Shown here piece by piece: positions 12,350 through 22,089 of a DNA stretch of 64,000 nt. Within the stretch, counting starts at the first letter, position 1; each line of letters begins with the position of its first letter. The position numbers and the translations under genes are program-made. This stretch comes from Vibrio chagasii (GTDB lineage: Bacteria > Pseudomonadota > Gammaproteobacteria > Enterobacterales > Vibrionaceae), in NCBI RefSeq assembly GCF_024347355.1, contig NZ_AP025465.1:2232001-2296000 (forward strand), read 5' to 3'. Under the pieces are notes generated by a model that saw only the letters and a list, made by a program, of their open reading frames with translations, was not told the origin of the DNA and ran no database searches.

Positions 12350-13447
12350 TTAGAATGTGTAGTAAACGCCCGCTGTTACTGTATCAGCATCGTAATCTTT
12401 TTGACCAACCGTGTTAAATTCCAGAGTTGCAGTTTGGTACTCAGCTAGGAACAAAATGTTGTCACGGAAAGCGTAATCAACACCAACTACTAGGTTATCT
12501 ACCTCTGTATCTTTAGTAAGCTTACTATTGCCTGTTGCAGTAGCTCGTTCATCAAGGTTTGCAATTGCGTAAGTTGTGTATAGGCGAACCTTATCCATTT
12601 GGTATGCCGCCGCGAAGCCCATTGTGTCGCCGTTGAAGTACCCTTTAGCATCCTTGTCAGATACTGAGCCTTTGTATTCCCAGTAACCAAACTCGTTAGC
12701 ACCCTCAAACTGAGCGTAAGTCAGTGCAAGGTAAAGGCCACCGAACTCAGCAGAAGCCGAAACGCCTGCAAGAGAGTAATCGATGTCTTTTTCAGCTTCA
12801 CCAGTAATGTATGAAGTACCGATAGAGAAGTTGCTGAATGCGTAATCCGCAGAGATACCGTAAGTGTTGTCTACATCTTCTTCAGAAGTCGTGTTCACAT
12901 CAGCGACTAGAGTTAGACCTTCAACAAACTCACCTTTGAACACAACGCCGTGGCCTTTAGACTCGCGGTGGTGACCACCAGTAGAGCCCATGTAGTTACC
13001 TTCGTTAGTAATGTCGTCTTTTTGGATTGCATCAGCAGATTCTGCTAGGTCGCCAGTCTCACCGAAAGCCATACCCCAAGTGTCAGTTTTGAAACCAACC
13101 CATACATCATCAAACTTTGCTTTACCGTCGTCATCTGCTTCGATTTCAAAAGAAGCGAATGCTGTGAACTGGTCATTTAGTTTTTGCTCTGCGTCTAGCT
13201 GAATCTTAGCCCAAGTAGAAACGTCAAGCTCTTTCTTTTCGGTAGTGTCAACTGCTTTAAACTTGTCATTACCTTTAGCGTCTTTGCCGTCTTTTTCCCA
13301 CTTAGTTTTATCAACTTCAGACTGTTTAAGGTAAATATCTACTTCACCTTTCAGGCTCACTTTTGTATCGTCGTTAGAGTAAATCTCTGCTGCATTTACA
13401 GAAGTTGCTGTAGCTGCGATAGCTAACGCTAATAGAGTCTTTTTCAT
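12350..13447 (-). CDS. Gram-negative general porin (OmpU-like)
   Basis: A 365-residue outer-membrane trimeric porin. It has a signal peptide MKKTLLALAIAATATSVNA (cleavage before AEIY), alternating beta-strand pattern throughout, and the C-terminal aromatic VYYTF needed for BAM-mediated insertion. The acidic segment near residues 43-70 (rich in Lys, Asp and Glu) is probably an external loop. It resembles the Vibrio OmpU/OmpL group of 16-stranded porins (Porin_4), but I cannot assign the exact paralogue. A 512-bp upstream region suggests regulated expression. The gene ends in its own terminator. Confidence 0.88.
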   Translation of the reverse strand: MKKTLLALAIAATATSVNAAEIYSNDDTKVSLKGEVDIYLKQSEVDKTKWEKDGKDAKGNDKFKAVDTTEKKELDVSTWAKIQLDAEQKLNDQFTAFASFEIEADDDGKAKFDDVWVGFKTDTWGMAFGETGDLAESADAIQKDDITNEGNYMGSTGGHHRESKGHGVVFKGEFVEGLTLVADVNTTSEEDVDNTYGISADYAFSNFSIGTSYITGEAEKDIDYSLAGVSASAEFGGLYLALTYAQFEGANEFGYWEYKGSVSDKDAKGYFNGDTMGFAAAYQMDKVRLYTTYAIANLDERATATGNSKLTKDTEVDNLVVGVDYAFRDNILFLAEYQTATLEFNTVGQKDYDADTVTAGVYYTF

Positions 13448-13959
13448 AATAAATCCACTGCCTTTTCTAAGAATGGGAGATCCTTGCCCGGTTCCCTTTT
13501 AATTATTGTGACTGGTCATTACCACTCTTTGTTGGTTAATCACCGTCACTAAATTTCGAGGTCTAGATTGCAAAAGATTATCCTGCGTGTCAAATAAACT
13601 AAAAACAAACCTAAAAAAAAACAAAACATTCAAAATCAATTACTTACATTTATTTTCATCATTTTACGAGCAACTTATCCTTAGTTTTACCAGCAAAGAA
13701 AATAAGATCTAAAATGCAACAAATAGAATTTAACTCCACAATAAGGCCGAAAAATACTCACCATTAGAATTTAACACCTATAAGCCAGTCTTTTTTAATA
13801 TTTATATTTCGCAAGATAAATAAAATCGTTAAGTTCCTGATGGTTCAGTTTTTTTTTGTGAACGAGATCTACCTTTGATTTAAAAGCAAGCTATTTTGCG
13901 GTAAATGTACCGGCTAGTGATATGTGCTACTATCCTCGCTCCGTTACGTAGGTCACAGT
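13448..13959. other. Long AT-rich divergent region, porin / dinG
   Basis: No ORF is supported here. The stretch at 13600-13860 is very AT-rich with long A runs, typical of H-NS- or ToxR/OmpR-controlled porin promoters, though I see no specific operator. No LexA box is visible before dinG. Confidence 0.5.
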
Positions 13960-16035
13960 ATGCTAACTACTAAAATTCAAAATTCTATTCGCACCAGTTA
14001 TCAAAACCTCCAAGAACAGTTGGATAACTTTGTACCTAGGCGTGCACAAAACTACCTTGTCGCTGAGATTGCGAAGACACTTTGTGGTCAATACCACAAA
14101 AGTAATCGTATGATCGTTGCTGAAGCAGGAACCGGAATCGGTAAATCACTGGCTTATTTAATGGCTGCGATCCCTGTTGCCGTTTTAAACAACCGAAAAA
14201 TTGTTATTTCAACCGCAACGGTTGCTCTACAAGAACAGCTTGTAAACAAAGATCTCCCACTATATAGAAGGCTTACTGACAGGGAGTTCTCTTTTATATT
14301 GGCGAAAGGTCGACAACGTTATTGCTGTGCGGAAAAGTTGGCAGCCGCCTGCGGGGTTGATGGCGGCCAAATGGCAATGTTCGAATCTAAGCCAAAACAG
14401 AAAGATATTGAACAACTGCAAACCATGTATCGCAGCCTTGCTCAAGGCAAATGGGATGGCGACCGAGATTCCTGGCCAAAGCCTATCGACAACATGATTT
14501 GGCAGATGATTGTCAGTGATAAGCATAGTTGTAACAACAGCATGCCAACTCACAGAGATTGCCCTTTCCAAAAAGCACGTTCAGAGCTAGATAAAGCAGA
14601 CGTTATCATCGCTAATCACAGTTTAGTGATGTCTGATGCCGATTTAGGTGGCGGTGTGATACTGCCAGAGCCGGAAAATAGCATCTATATCTTTGATGAA
14701 GCACACCACTTACCACACGTAGCCCGAGATCACTCTTCTGCAGCAGCGAGCTTGAAAGGTGCCGCTTCATGGTTAGAGCGTTTAAACCAATCGATAACCA
14801 AGCTTTCAGGCTTGGCGGACGAAAAGCGAGTGGGTCGATTCAGGAATGAACTGCAGGATTCAGTACAACAACTGATTCCAACTCTGACGCAGCTCAGTAA
14901 GCAGTTCGATGCCACTCATTTTGAAGATGGGCTTTACCGCTTTGAACATGGTGACTTGCCAGAATGGTTAGAGAACGAATCTAAAGACCTCAAACAGCTT
15001 TCTCAGAAAGCGAGTCAGGCTGTCGCTAAAATTGCAGACCTGATTGCAGAACGAGTTAAAGATGGCGAGCTTTCTGCAAAACTTGCAGAGCCTGCACTCG
15101 CCGAAATCGGCTTCTATATACAGAGAACCGAGAACTTAGCGCAAGTTTGGCGCTTGATGGCTGAACCAAAACGTGAAAAAGGTGCGCCTTTAGCACGCTG
15201 GCTAGAGCTTAATAAAGAGAGTGAGGGCGACTTTGTTGTCAATGTTTCTCCGCTTGAGGTTGGCTGGCAACTTGACCAGCAGATATGGAGCCGCTGTGTT
15301 GGTGCCGTGCTTGTTTCTGCAACAATGAGAGCACTCAACTCCTTCAGTTTTTTCTGCCATCAAGCCGGTATCAGTCAAAAAGAAGAAGATGGTGTGCAGT
15401 TTCTTGCCCTGGCGTCACCGTTTGATTATCAGAATCAAGCGGAGTTAATCGTGCCGGCCATGAAATACGAACCACAAGCACCTCAATTTACCGAATATCT
15501 TATTGAAATTCTGCCTAAGGTAATAGAAGACAACAAAGCCAATCTCGTTCTATTCTCTTCTTACTGGCAAATGAATAAAGTTGCTGAAGCTTTGGCAACA
15601 GATTTCGTTAAAAAGTCATGGGCGTTGCAGGTGCAAGGTGATACTTCACGCGCTGAAATTCTAAAAAAACATAAAAAGCTAATAGATCAAGGTAGAACTA
15701 GCGTTCTTTTTGGAACTGGCAGCTTTTCTGAAGGTCTGGATTTGCCGGGTGAGCTGCTTGAAAACCTAGTTATCACCAAGATTCCTTTTGGCGTTCCAAC
15801 CTCACCAGTAGAGCAAGCGCATTCGGAATATATTGAATCACGCGGCGGTAATCCCTTTATGCAGATTACTGTTCCAGAAGCGAGTAAAAAGCTTATTCAA
15901 TCTGTGGGTCGACTGCTGCGTAAGGAGAGAGATTCTGGTAAAGTCACGATCCTTGATCGACGCATAGTCACGAAGCGATATGGCACGTCCCTACTCGATT
16001 CACTACCGCCTTTTAAAAGAACAATAAAATACTAA
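13960..16035 (+). CDS. dinG: ATP-dependent DNA helicase DinG
   Basis: XPD-type iron-sulfur 5'-3' helicase that unwinds R-loops, D-loops and G-quadruplex-like structures. The protein has 691 residues from the ATG at 13960, preferred over an upstream in-frame ATG at 13924. Walker A AGTGIGKS is at residues 56-63 and the DEAH box at 246-249. The 4Fe-4S cysteines fall in RYCCAEKLAAACG and HSCNNSMPTHRDCPF between the two. The C-terminal motif VI is SVGRLLRKERD. E. coli dinG is LexA-regulated, but I see no LexA site in this promoter. Confidence 0.95.
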   Translation: MLTTKIQNSIRTSYQNLQEQLDNFVPRRAQNYLVAEIAKTLCGQYHKSNRMIVAEAGTGIGKSLAYLMAAIPVAVLNNRKIVISTATVALQEQLVNKDLPLYRRLTDREFSFILAKGRQRYCCAEKLAAACGVDGGQMAMFESKPKQKDIEQLQTMYRSLAQGKWDGDRDSWPKPIDNMIWQMIVSDKHSCNNSMPTHRDCPFQKARSELDKADVIIANHSLVMSDADLGGGVILPEPENSIYIFDEAHHLPHVARDHSSAAASLKGAASWLERLNQSITKLSGLADEKRVGRFRNELQDSVQQLIPTLTQLSKQFDATHFEDGLYRFEHGDLPEWLENESKDLKQLSQKASQAVAKIADLIAERVKDGELSAKLAEPALAEIGFYIQRTENLAQVWRLMAEPKREKGAPLARWLELNKESEGDFVVNVSPLEVGWQLDQQIWSRCVGAVLVSATMRALNSFSFFCHQAGISQKEEDGVQFLALASPFDYQNQAELIVPAMKYEPQAPQFTEYLIEILPKVIEDNKANLVLFSSYWQMNKVAEALATDFVKKSWALQVQGDTSRAEILKKHKKLIDQGRTSVLFGTGSFSEGLDLPGELLENLVITKIPFGVPTSPVEQAHSEYIESRGGNPFMQITVPEASKKLIQSVGRLLRKERDSGKVTILDRRIVTKRYGTSLLDSLPPFKRTIKY

Positions 16036-16160
16036 CTTTTCTGCCTTAGAGCAGTTATGGGTCAGTCATCGCTTGGCCCCTGCATTCACAATCAAACGAA
16101 TAGCCCATCGACTATTCGTGTGGCTGTTCTGACGGCCAATAACGAGAACAACAGCTATTT

Positions 16161-16940
16161 ATGGAAATGATTGAACCAACCATGTTGGTTATACTTGCGC
16201 TGGTTGCATTTGCAGCAGGCTTTATTGATGCTGTCGCCGGTGGCGGGGGCATGTTAACAGTCCCTGCATTGTTATCCCTTGGGCTACCGCCACACATCGC
16301 GCTTGGTACAAATAAGCTTGCGGCTACGTTCGCTTCTTCAACAGCAGCTTTTACTTATTATCGTAAAAAGCTATTTAAGCCAGAATGTTGGATAAATGCA
16401 TTTATAGCGACCTTGATCGGCGCAACCATAGGTACGCTAACAGTCGATGCCATCAGCACTCAATGGCTAGAGAAAGTCCTGCCACTGATCATTCTTGCAG
16501 CAGCGATCTACACCATTTTTCATAAGACACCGAATGCCAATCACAACGTGTCACCAAAACCTTGCCCTGTGCTTAAGAAAAAACAAAAGTATCAAGGCTT
16601 CGTTCTTGGCTTTTATGATGGCGTTGCAGGCCCGGGAACAGGCGCTTTTTGGACGGTGAGCTCGATGGCTCTATACCGCCTAAATATCTTGCTTGCTTCT
16701 GGCTTATCGAAAGCAATGAACTTCACCAGTAACTTCACATCTTTGGTGACCTTCGCGATTCTTGGCCATATTGATTGGGTATTGGGTTTAACCATGGGCG
16801 TTTGCCTAATGGCAGGTGCATTCGTTGGGGCACATTCCGCAATTCGATTTGGTGCTACGTTTATACGACCAGTCTTTGTTACGGTTGTCAGTATACTTGC
16901 GATAAAACTGGCTTACGAAGCTTGGTTTGTAAACCTATAG
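16161..16940 (+). CDS. TSUP (TauE/SafE) family membrane permease, YfcA-like
   Basis: A 259-residue integral membrane protein of the sulfite/organosulfur exporter family. Two repeats of the family signature are visible: AGFIDAVAGGGGMLTVPALLSLGLPPHIALGTNK in the N-half and GFYDGVAGPGTGAFW in the C-half. About eight hydrophobic segments can be counted. It is closest in feel to E. coli YfcA, whose substrate is not settled. It lies 22 bp before priC and is probably co-transcribed with priC-rsmS, but nothing else links the functions. Confidence 0.85.
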   Translation: MEMIEPTMLVILALVAFAAGFIDAVAGGGGMLTVPALLSLGLPPHIALGTNKLAATFASSTAAFTYYRKKLFKPECWINAFIATLIGATIGTLTVDAISTQWLEKVLPLIILAAAIYTIFHKTPNANHNVSPKPCPVLKKKQKYQGFVLGFYDGVAGPGTGAFWTVSSMALYRLNILLASGLSKAMNFTSNFTSLVTFAILGHIDWVLGLTMGVCLMAGAFVGAHSAIRFGATFIRPVFVTVVSILAIKLAYEAWFVNL

Positions 16941-16962
16941 CCATTGGATTACAGGAAGTAAA

Positions 16963-17511
16963 ATGAGTCAATTTTCACAAATCAAAAGTGTCATTGATAC
17001 CTTACTCGGTCACTGTTCTCAGGTAGATAAATCTCGAGGCTCTTATCATCAGGCGCTTTTCGACAAAACATTGTTTAAATGTGGCGCCTCGACTCTACTC
17101 CCCTACGCACTTGAAACCCAAGCGACTTATCACACCATTACTCGCGAACAGAGCAGCAATCAACTTTCTGCATCACGCGCGAATTACTTAACCGACAAAT
17201 TAACTAACCAGATCGCGGCTTTGCAACGCGAGCTCGCCAATCACGATTTACGCTTAGACAGAAAAAGTAAATCAGGGAAAACCTTGAACGATTTGTATAA
17301 TGACTTGGCTCAGCACCAAGATTGGCAAAGACGTTTGGTTGATTTAGTTAAACGACGCAAGTTAGCGCTAGACTCCGAACCGCGTCATAGTAAAGCACAA
17401 GCAGAAAACGCTTGGATGTTAGCGAAAGAGCGTTTAGAGCGCTGTGAAGACTCGATGAAGAACATCGAAAGACTGATTAATATAGAGAACCCAAAGCGAA
17501 ATGAGCACTGA
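16963..17511 (+). CDS. priC: Primosomal replication protein N'' (PriC)
   Basis: Loads the replicative helicase at abandoned forks by the PriA-independent restart route. The protein has 182 residues and is all-helical in composition. Family features visible are the N-terminal YHQALFDKTLFKCGASTLLPYALE segment (about residues 27-50), the central coil with QIAALQREL, and the Arg/Lys-rich QDWQRRLVDLVKRRK stretch near 118-132. AGGAAG is the ribosome binding site. The last 11 bases overlap the next small gene, a PriC-partner gene in enterobacteria, which strongly supports the call. Confidence 0.9.
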   Translation: MSQFSQIKSVIDTLLGHCSQVDKSRGSYHQALFDKTLFKCGASTLLPYALETQATYHTITREQSSNQLSASRANYLTDKLTNQIAALQRELANHDLRLDRKSKSGKTLNDLYNDLAQHQDWQRRLVDLVKRRKLALDSEPRHSKAQAENAWMLAKERLERCEDSMKNIERLINIENPKRNEH

Positions 17512-17671
17512 TAACACATCATCACCATTGGACAACGCACCTGAAGAAGTTAAGTTAGCCGTCGACTTGATCTACCTACTCGAAAGTAATGAGATCGACC
17601 CAAAGGTTGCGTTAGAAGCAATCAAGATTGTCCAGCAAGATTTACAAGCCAAACTAGCAACTAGCAACTAG
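17501..17671 (+). CDS. rsmS: Small PriC-associated protein RsmS/YbaM (DUF2496)
   Basis: A 56-residue protein starting at the ATG inside the priC 3' end. The core LDNAPEEVKLAVDLIYLLE (residues 10-28) and EAIKIVQQDLQAKL (39-52) match E. coli YbaM (RsmS), encoded next to priC. The stop codon TAG and the last few codons are provided by the heptamer array that begins at 17654. Because each 7-bp unit carries a TAG, the C-terminus LATSN is the same whenever at least three units are present. Translational coupling with priC is likely. Confidence 0.85.
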   Translation: MSTDNTSSPLDNAPEEVKLAVDLIYLLESNEIDPKVALEAIKIVQQDLQAKLATSN

Positions 17672-17687
17672 CAACTAGCAACTAGCA
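17654..17687. repeat. Heptamer tandem repeat, (ctagcaa)x4 plus 6 bases
   Basis: Four perfect copies of ctagcaa and most of a fifth. The first two copies and part of the third are coding, forming the C-terminus of the rsmS-like gene; the rest lies in the gap before roxA. The unit length is the same as that of the array at 4481, but the sequence differs. Confidence 0.95.
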
Positions 17688-17707
17688 TCAAAACATACAG
17701 GATTCAC

Positions 17708-18841
17708 ATGTACCAACTTAGCTTTTCTATGCCCGAGTTTCTTGAAAATTACTGGCATAAGAAACCAACCATCTTAAAAGGTGGCTTCCAAAACTTCGTC
17801 GACCCAATTTCGCCGGAAGAACTTGCTGGTTTATCGATGGAAGAAGAAGTGGATTCTCGCTTTGTTTCTAACCTCAACAACCAATGGACAGCAGAGCACG
17901 GCCCATTCGCCGAAGAAAAATTTGGTGAATTATCAGAAACTCACTGGCAATTGATCGTTCAAGCAGCAAACCATTGGCATCAAGGTGCCAATGAGCTAAC
18001 GAAAGCGTTCCAACAATTACCAAACTGGTTGTTCGATGATCTAATGATTTGCTACTCAGCACCTGAAGGTGGTGTTGGACCGCATATTGACCAATACGAT
18101 GTATTCATCATTCAAGGTCAAGGTAAGCGTCAATGGAAAGTAGGCGCAAAAGATGTCGGACAATATAAAGAGACCGTCCAAGCTTCTGCTCTACGCCAAA
18201 TCGAAGGTTTTGAGCCAATCATTGATGAAACTCTAGAACCAGGCGATATCCTTTATATCCCGCCAGGCTTTCCACACGAAGGCAATACGCTAGAACCATC
18301 AATGAGCTACTCCATTGGCTACCGCTCTCCGAAAGAGCAAGAGCTGATCAGTAACTTTGCCGACTTTGTACTTGCCCATGATATGGGTGATGTTCACTTG
18401 CACGATCCTGAGTTCAAAGCGCAGGACAGCTACGGCAAGATTCGTTCGTCAGATTTGAGTAACCTGACTGATATGCTTAAATCAGCCCTTGAGCAACCAG
18501 AGACGGTTAGCGACTTCATGGGTTGCTTACTGAGCCAGTCACGCCACCAGCTTGATATCGTTGCACCAGAGCCACTATGGACTCAAGAAGAGATTGCCCA
18601 ACACCTAGAGTCAGAAGGTGAAATCCACCGAGTATCCGGCTTGAAAGCGCTCTACCACGAAAATCAAAGCAACACGGCTTACATCAATGGTGAGGTGTTT
18701 AAGGTGGATGAAGCGGATTCTTCGTTACTCAACATACTTTGCGATGAGACCGTGATTACTTCGGCTAATGCCCTATCACCTTCGGGCGTAACGGTCGTGA
18801 CTGAATTGGTGAACAAAGGCTACTGGTTCATCGAAGAGTAA
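17708..18841 (+). CDS. roxA: 50S ribosomal protein L16 3-hydroxylase (cupin oxygenase)
   Basis: Fe(II)/2-oxoglutarate-dependent JmjC-type oxygenase that hydroxylates an arginine of ribosomal protein L16 (E. coli YcfD/RoxA). The 377-residue length is typical. The iron ligands are visible as the HxD motif GPHIDQYD (His126, Asp128) and the distal His190 in PPGFPHEG, matching H125/D127/H187 of the E. coli enzyme. The N-terminal stretch LENYWHKKPTILKGGF is the family signature. A C-terminal winged-helix-like part follows (about 290-377). It may be read from the priC operon or from its own promoter. It ends in a strong terminator. Confidence 0.94.
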   Translation: MYQLSFSMPEFLENYWHKKPTILKGGFQNFVDPISPEELAGLSMEEEVDSRFVSNLNNQWTAEHGPFAEEKFGELSETHWQLIVQAANHWHQGANELTKAFQQLPNWLFDDLMICYSAPEGGVGPHIDQYDVFIIQGQGKRQWKVGAKDVGQYKETVQASALRQIEGFEPIIDETLEPGDILYIPPGFPHEGNTLEPSMSYSIGYRSPKEQELISNFADFVLAHDMGDVHLHDPEFKAQDSYGKIRSSDLSNLTDMLKSALEQPETVSDFMGCLLSQSRHQLDIVAPEPLWTQEEIAQHLESEGEIHRVSGLKALYHENQSNTAYINGEVFKVDEADSSLLNILCDETVITSANALSPSGVTVVTELVNKGYWFIEE

Positions 18842-18887
18842 GCAGCGTCAGACGCTATTTATTAACCTACTTTTCAAGAAACAACTA

Positions 18888-18924
18888 AAAAAGGGACAAA
18901 TGACATCTTCATTTGTCCCTTTTT
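18888..18924. terminator. Bidirectional terminator, roxA / chemoreceptor gene
   Basis: A 16-bp stem from aaaaagggacaaatga to tcatttgtcccttttt encloses a five-base loop. It lies between convergent genes and serves both. Confidence 0.9.
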
Positions 18925-18946
18925 CTATCCAAGAATTGTTTAAGGC

Positions 18947-21064
18947 TTAGACCTTGAACTGATTGACCAATTTCTGTTGCTGCTGAGATAGCTGATCAAT
19001 TTCATTACCCACTTGTTCAGAAGCTGCCGCTTGTTCCAAGATCTTTGCACTCAAGTCGCGAATATTAACCACGCTCTGATTCACTTCACCGGAAACCGAT
19101 TGTTGCTCTTCTGCTGCTCTTACGATCTGATTGTTCATATCACTGATCGCCTCAATTGAGGTAAAGATCGAGCCGAGATCTTCTACTGCATTTTGAACGT
19201 GCAGCGCTGTATCGTTGGCAAGAATATTACCTTCTTGGATAGCTTCCACCACATCTTGTGTTCCAGCATGGACCTTATCAATCACCGCTCTGATCTCACC
19301 AACGGATGATTGTGTACGGCTTGCAAGGTTTCTCACCTCGTCTGCAACAACCGCAAAACCACGACCTTGCTCACCAGCACGAGCCGCCTCAATCGCCGCA
19401 TTCAATGCTAACAAGTTAGTCTGTTCAGAGATACCCTCGATAACACTTAAGATCTCGGTGATATTACCGTTGTTCTTTGCTAGCTCTTCAACAATAGGCA
19501 CAGCGCTCGACATGCGTTCCACCAGCTTCCTCATTTCACCAGCGGAAAGCTCGATAACTTGTTGCCCTTGCTGAGCTGAACGATTTGCCTCACAAGCTGC
19601 GTCTACCGCAACTTCTGCGTTTTGTACCACTAAGCCAGCAGTTTGAGTCATCTCTTCTGCCGCTGTTGCTACCAGATCCACTTCTTTAAATTGAGACTCG
19701 CTGCTTTCACGAGTACTTGATGCAGATGCCTTCGCTTGACTGGTCGTGTTTGCCACTTGTTCTGTAGTTTGAATAACTTCTTTAATTGTATGTTGCAGCT
19801 TATCTAGGAACAGATTAAAGCCTTTCGACAACTGACCGATTTCATCTTGAGACTTCACTTCTAAGCGTTGGGTCAAATCACCTTCACCAGAAGCGATGTC
19901 ATTCAACCTTTCCACTACCTGACGAATCGGCTTCACAATGGACAACGAAGCAAATGCGATAATGGCTAAACCGAAGATAATAAATACCGTACCGGCAATC
20001 ACTTCTGTTTTGATACCTTCACTTAGCTTAGTGCTAATGATGGAATCCAGTTTATTTGCATCAGCGACGACACTATCTCTTGGGATCTCAAACAACACCC
20101 CCCAAGTTTGGTTAGCAGCAACGACAGGTGCAAACGCAAGTAACCACTCACCGTCCTCACTCCACTGCGTTGTTACTTCACCGCCGAAGATAAAATCGGT
20201 CATTAAGTCACTGTTGGTATTATCGCTTTGGAAATTCGAACCAACTGCAATGCTTGAATCGTCAGAAGCGATAACTGAGCCATCTAGGCTAACAACATAC
20301 GCTTTACCTGCACCGTTAAACAAACTCTGGTCAGATTGAGTAATCACACTGGTTAAGCCATCAAGTCTTAAGTCGATACCCAGAAAACCAATCGCAACAT
20401 CGTCGACTAAAATTGGAACTGAAATAGAGGACGTCAATAATGCTGTACCGCCACTATTCACCACTCGTGGGGTGCTGATACAAGTTTGCCCTGAAGATAG
20501 AGGACAGTAAAAGCGCTCGCTATTGCTGTTGTCATTCAGTGTTGATTCCGAAAGGACGTTCGAGAGAACATTCTCACCATTATCCGCTAATTTCCAGTAA
20601 GGAGCGAAGCGCCCTTTCTCGTTAGATCCTACATAATCGGCATCGACATAATTCGAATCTTCGCTATCGAGTAAATCAGGCTTAAAGACGAGGTAAGCAC
20701 CTTGAATCGAATCGAAGTTTAAAACCGATCTGCGCACCATTTCATCTAATGCAGTACGAAGCTCTTCACTTGGTGTAAAGTTTTCATCCGCATTGTTCTT
20801 TAAAAACTGAGCACTCGCCGCTAGCATCTCTGCGCGATAAATGGCTTCATCAACATAACGTTGAGTTTCTTGTGCATTGAGCTGAGAAACAGACGATAAC
20901 AACTGCTGAGTTTTAGTGATCACTGATTCTGAGCTTTGAGATTTGATAACTTGTTGCTTACTCGTCGCGTTGTAGATCGAGAAACCAATAAGAGAAAGCG
21001 ACGTAATGATTAAACAACAACCCGCTAGTAGAGTTATTTTCCACTGTACCGATAGAGAACGCAT
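18947..21064 (-). CDS. Methyl-accepting chemotaxis protein with dCache sensor
   Basis: A 705-residue transmembrane chemoreceptor. Layout: first membrane helix at about 10-30; a large periplasmic dCache_1 domain (about 40-340) with [22 protein letters not shown] and [17 protein letters not shown] segments; second membrane helix near 360-380; HAMP domain with [11 protein letters not shown]; then the signalling helices. The hairpin tip [37 protein letters not shown] is the invariant kinase-binding region. The ligand is unknown, though dCache_1 receptors often sense amino acids. The gene is monocistronic. Confidence 0.93.
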   Translation of the reverse strand: MRSLSVQWKITLLAGCCLIITSLSLIGFSIYNATSKQQVIKSQSSESVITKTQQLLSSVSQLNAQETQRYVDEAIYRAEMLAASAQFLKNNADENFTPSEELRTALDEMVRRSVLNFDSIQGAYLVFKPDLLDSEDSNYVDADYVGSNEKGRFAPYWKLADNGENVLSNVLSESTLNDNSNSERFYCPLSSGQTCISTPRVVNSGGTALLTSSISVPILVDDVAIGFLGIDLRLDGLTSVITQSDQSLFNGAGKAYVVSLDGSVIASDDSSIAVGSNFQSDNTNSDLMTDFIFGGEVTTQWSEDGEWLLAFAPVVAANQTWGVLFEIPRDSVVADANKLDSIISTKLSEGIKTEVIAGTVFIIFGLAIIAFASLSIVKPIRQVVERLNDIASGEGDLTQRLEVKSQDEIGQLSKGFNLFLDKLQHTIKEVIQTTEQVANTTSQAKASASSTRESSESQFKEVDLVATAAEEMTQTAGLVVQNAEVAVDAACEANRSAQQGQQVIELSAGEMRKLVERMSSAVPIVEELAKNNGNITEILSVIEGISEQTNLLALNAAIEAARAGEQGRGFAVVADEVRNLASRTQSSVGEIRAVIDKVHAGTQDVVEAIQEGNILANDTALHVQNAVEDLGSIFTSIEAISDMNNQIVRAAEEQQSVSGEVNQSVVNIRDLSAKILEQAAASEQVGNEIDQLSQQQQKLVNQFKV

Positions 21065-21461
21065 TTAATATCCTTATTTAAGCCAAAAGACTTCCATAAC
21101 CATAACTATCACATCAACAACGAATGGCTGTACACAATGTAGATAAGTTAAACGAATAAGCTTAACGGATGATTACATCACAAATTACTAACATATAAAA
21201 CGAAAGTTCACGCAAATGTTAACAGAACATATTTTTTATCTATCGCTTCTGTGACTAAGAAAGCGATTCACTTCTGATACTTATCTTCATCTATGTCATT
21301 CATAAAAAATATGACGTATGACTTGCGTCCTTCTTCGAGGCAATAAGAACACTTTGCAGCACCCCTACCATAATTGAAAAATGCCCTCTTTTGCCCCACT
21401 ACACTACAAAAATTAGCTGTTATTATTGGTTTTATCATTTTCATATCGACGGAGACTAATG
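21065..21461. other. Divergent intergenic region, chemoreceptor / small membrane protein
   Basis: AT-rich and without a supported gene. A 74-codon minus-strand frame at 21268-21492 overlaps the start of the next gene and has no recognisable features, so I treat it as chance. Confidence 0.4.
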
Positions 21462-21710
21462 ATGAACGCAAGCTGGGCCAATTTCTTTCCATACTTTGCA
21501 GGGGCTTTTAAGCTGATTGTATTGGCTATTGGTGGCTACCTAGCGATCAAGTGGCACTTTGATGAAGACAAGAGGTTAAGAGAACAAGAGGGAGAAGTAT
21601 TTAACACACTAAGTTTGAAGAAAAAGTTAGTGACTGCACTTGTAATAACAATTGTTGTGACCTGCTTAATAACGCTTGTCGTGTACGCGACCGACTGGCT
21701 ACTCTATTAA
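21462..21710 (+). CDS. Small two-helix membrane protein of unknown function
   Basis: An 82-residue protein from the second of two adjacent in-frame ATGs. GGAG at 21451-21454 is seven bases from the ATG at 21462 but only four from that at 21459. Two hydrophobic helices are obvious: about residues 7-28 (PYFAGAFKLIVLAIGGYLAI) and 56-80 (LVTALVITIVVTCLITLVVYA). They are joined by a charged, probably cytoplasmic segment (WHFDEDKRLREQEGEV). I do not recognise a family. Reading-frame quality and the ribosome binding site argue that it is real. It is monocistronic. Confidence 0.65.
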   Translation: MNASWANFFPYFAGAFKLIVLAIGGYLAIKWHFDEDKRLREQEGEVFNTLSLKKKLVTALVITIVVTCLITLVVYATDWLLY

Positions 21711-22089
21711 AGTGGAATATTGATACTAAAAACGCCACTCGCTTCACGGGCTTACTACGCAGACGCTAACTCATTTACGTCAGTAAGCTTTGTGTAAAAC
21801 ACTCTCTCCATAGCACTACGCCTAAACTCATCAAAATATCGCTTAGTCACTTATAACATTTCAATGGTTATCCCCTGCAATATTTACTTATTCTATATAG
21901 AAATTCGGATTACTTTTTCTTATCCAATTTATAGATTTTTATCTTGGATAACTGAACAATTTTTGGTTGCTAAATCGGCAATCAATCTCTAACATCTCGC
22001 GCCTAGATTCACTAATCGCTTAACTCAATTGGATCCTCCTGATTGAGCGCTAAGGTTTTTACGTTTTCAATTTTTGGAGAGATACGCAA
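21711..22089 (+). other. Leader region of the EmrD-like exporter gene
   Basis: No gene is visible in these 379 bases. Just before the exporter gene, at about 22018-22056, the arms cttaactcaat and attgagcgctaag can form an imperfect hairpin, followed a few bases later by a short T run. A leader or attenuation role is possible but weak. Confidence 0.35.

Noticed and set aside
13860..13960. LexA box before dinG, expected from E. coli
   Set aside because: No CTG-N10-CAG sequence with a TA-rich centre is present in the upstream region.
21268..21492. A 74-codon minus-strand frame
   Set aside because: Overlaps the start of the better-supported 82-residue gene on the other strand and shows no recognisable motif.
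22018..22056. Attenuator or riboswitch in the EmrD leader
   Set aside because: The stem is imperfect and no known riboswitch core is visible; kept only as a remark on the gap.
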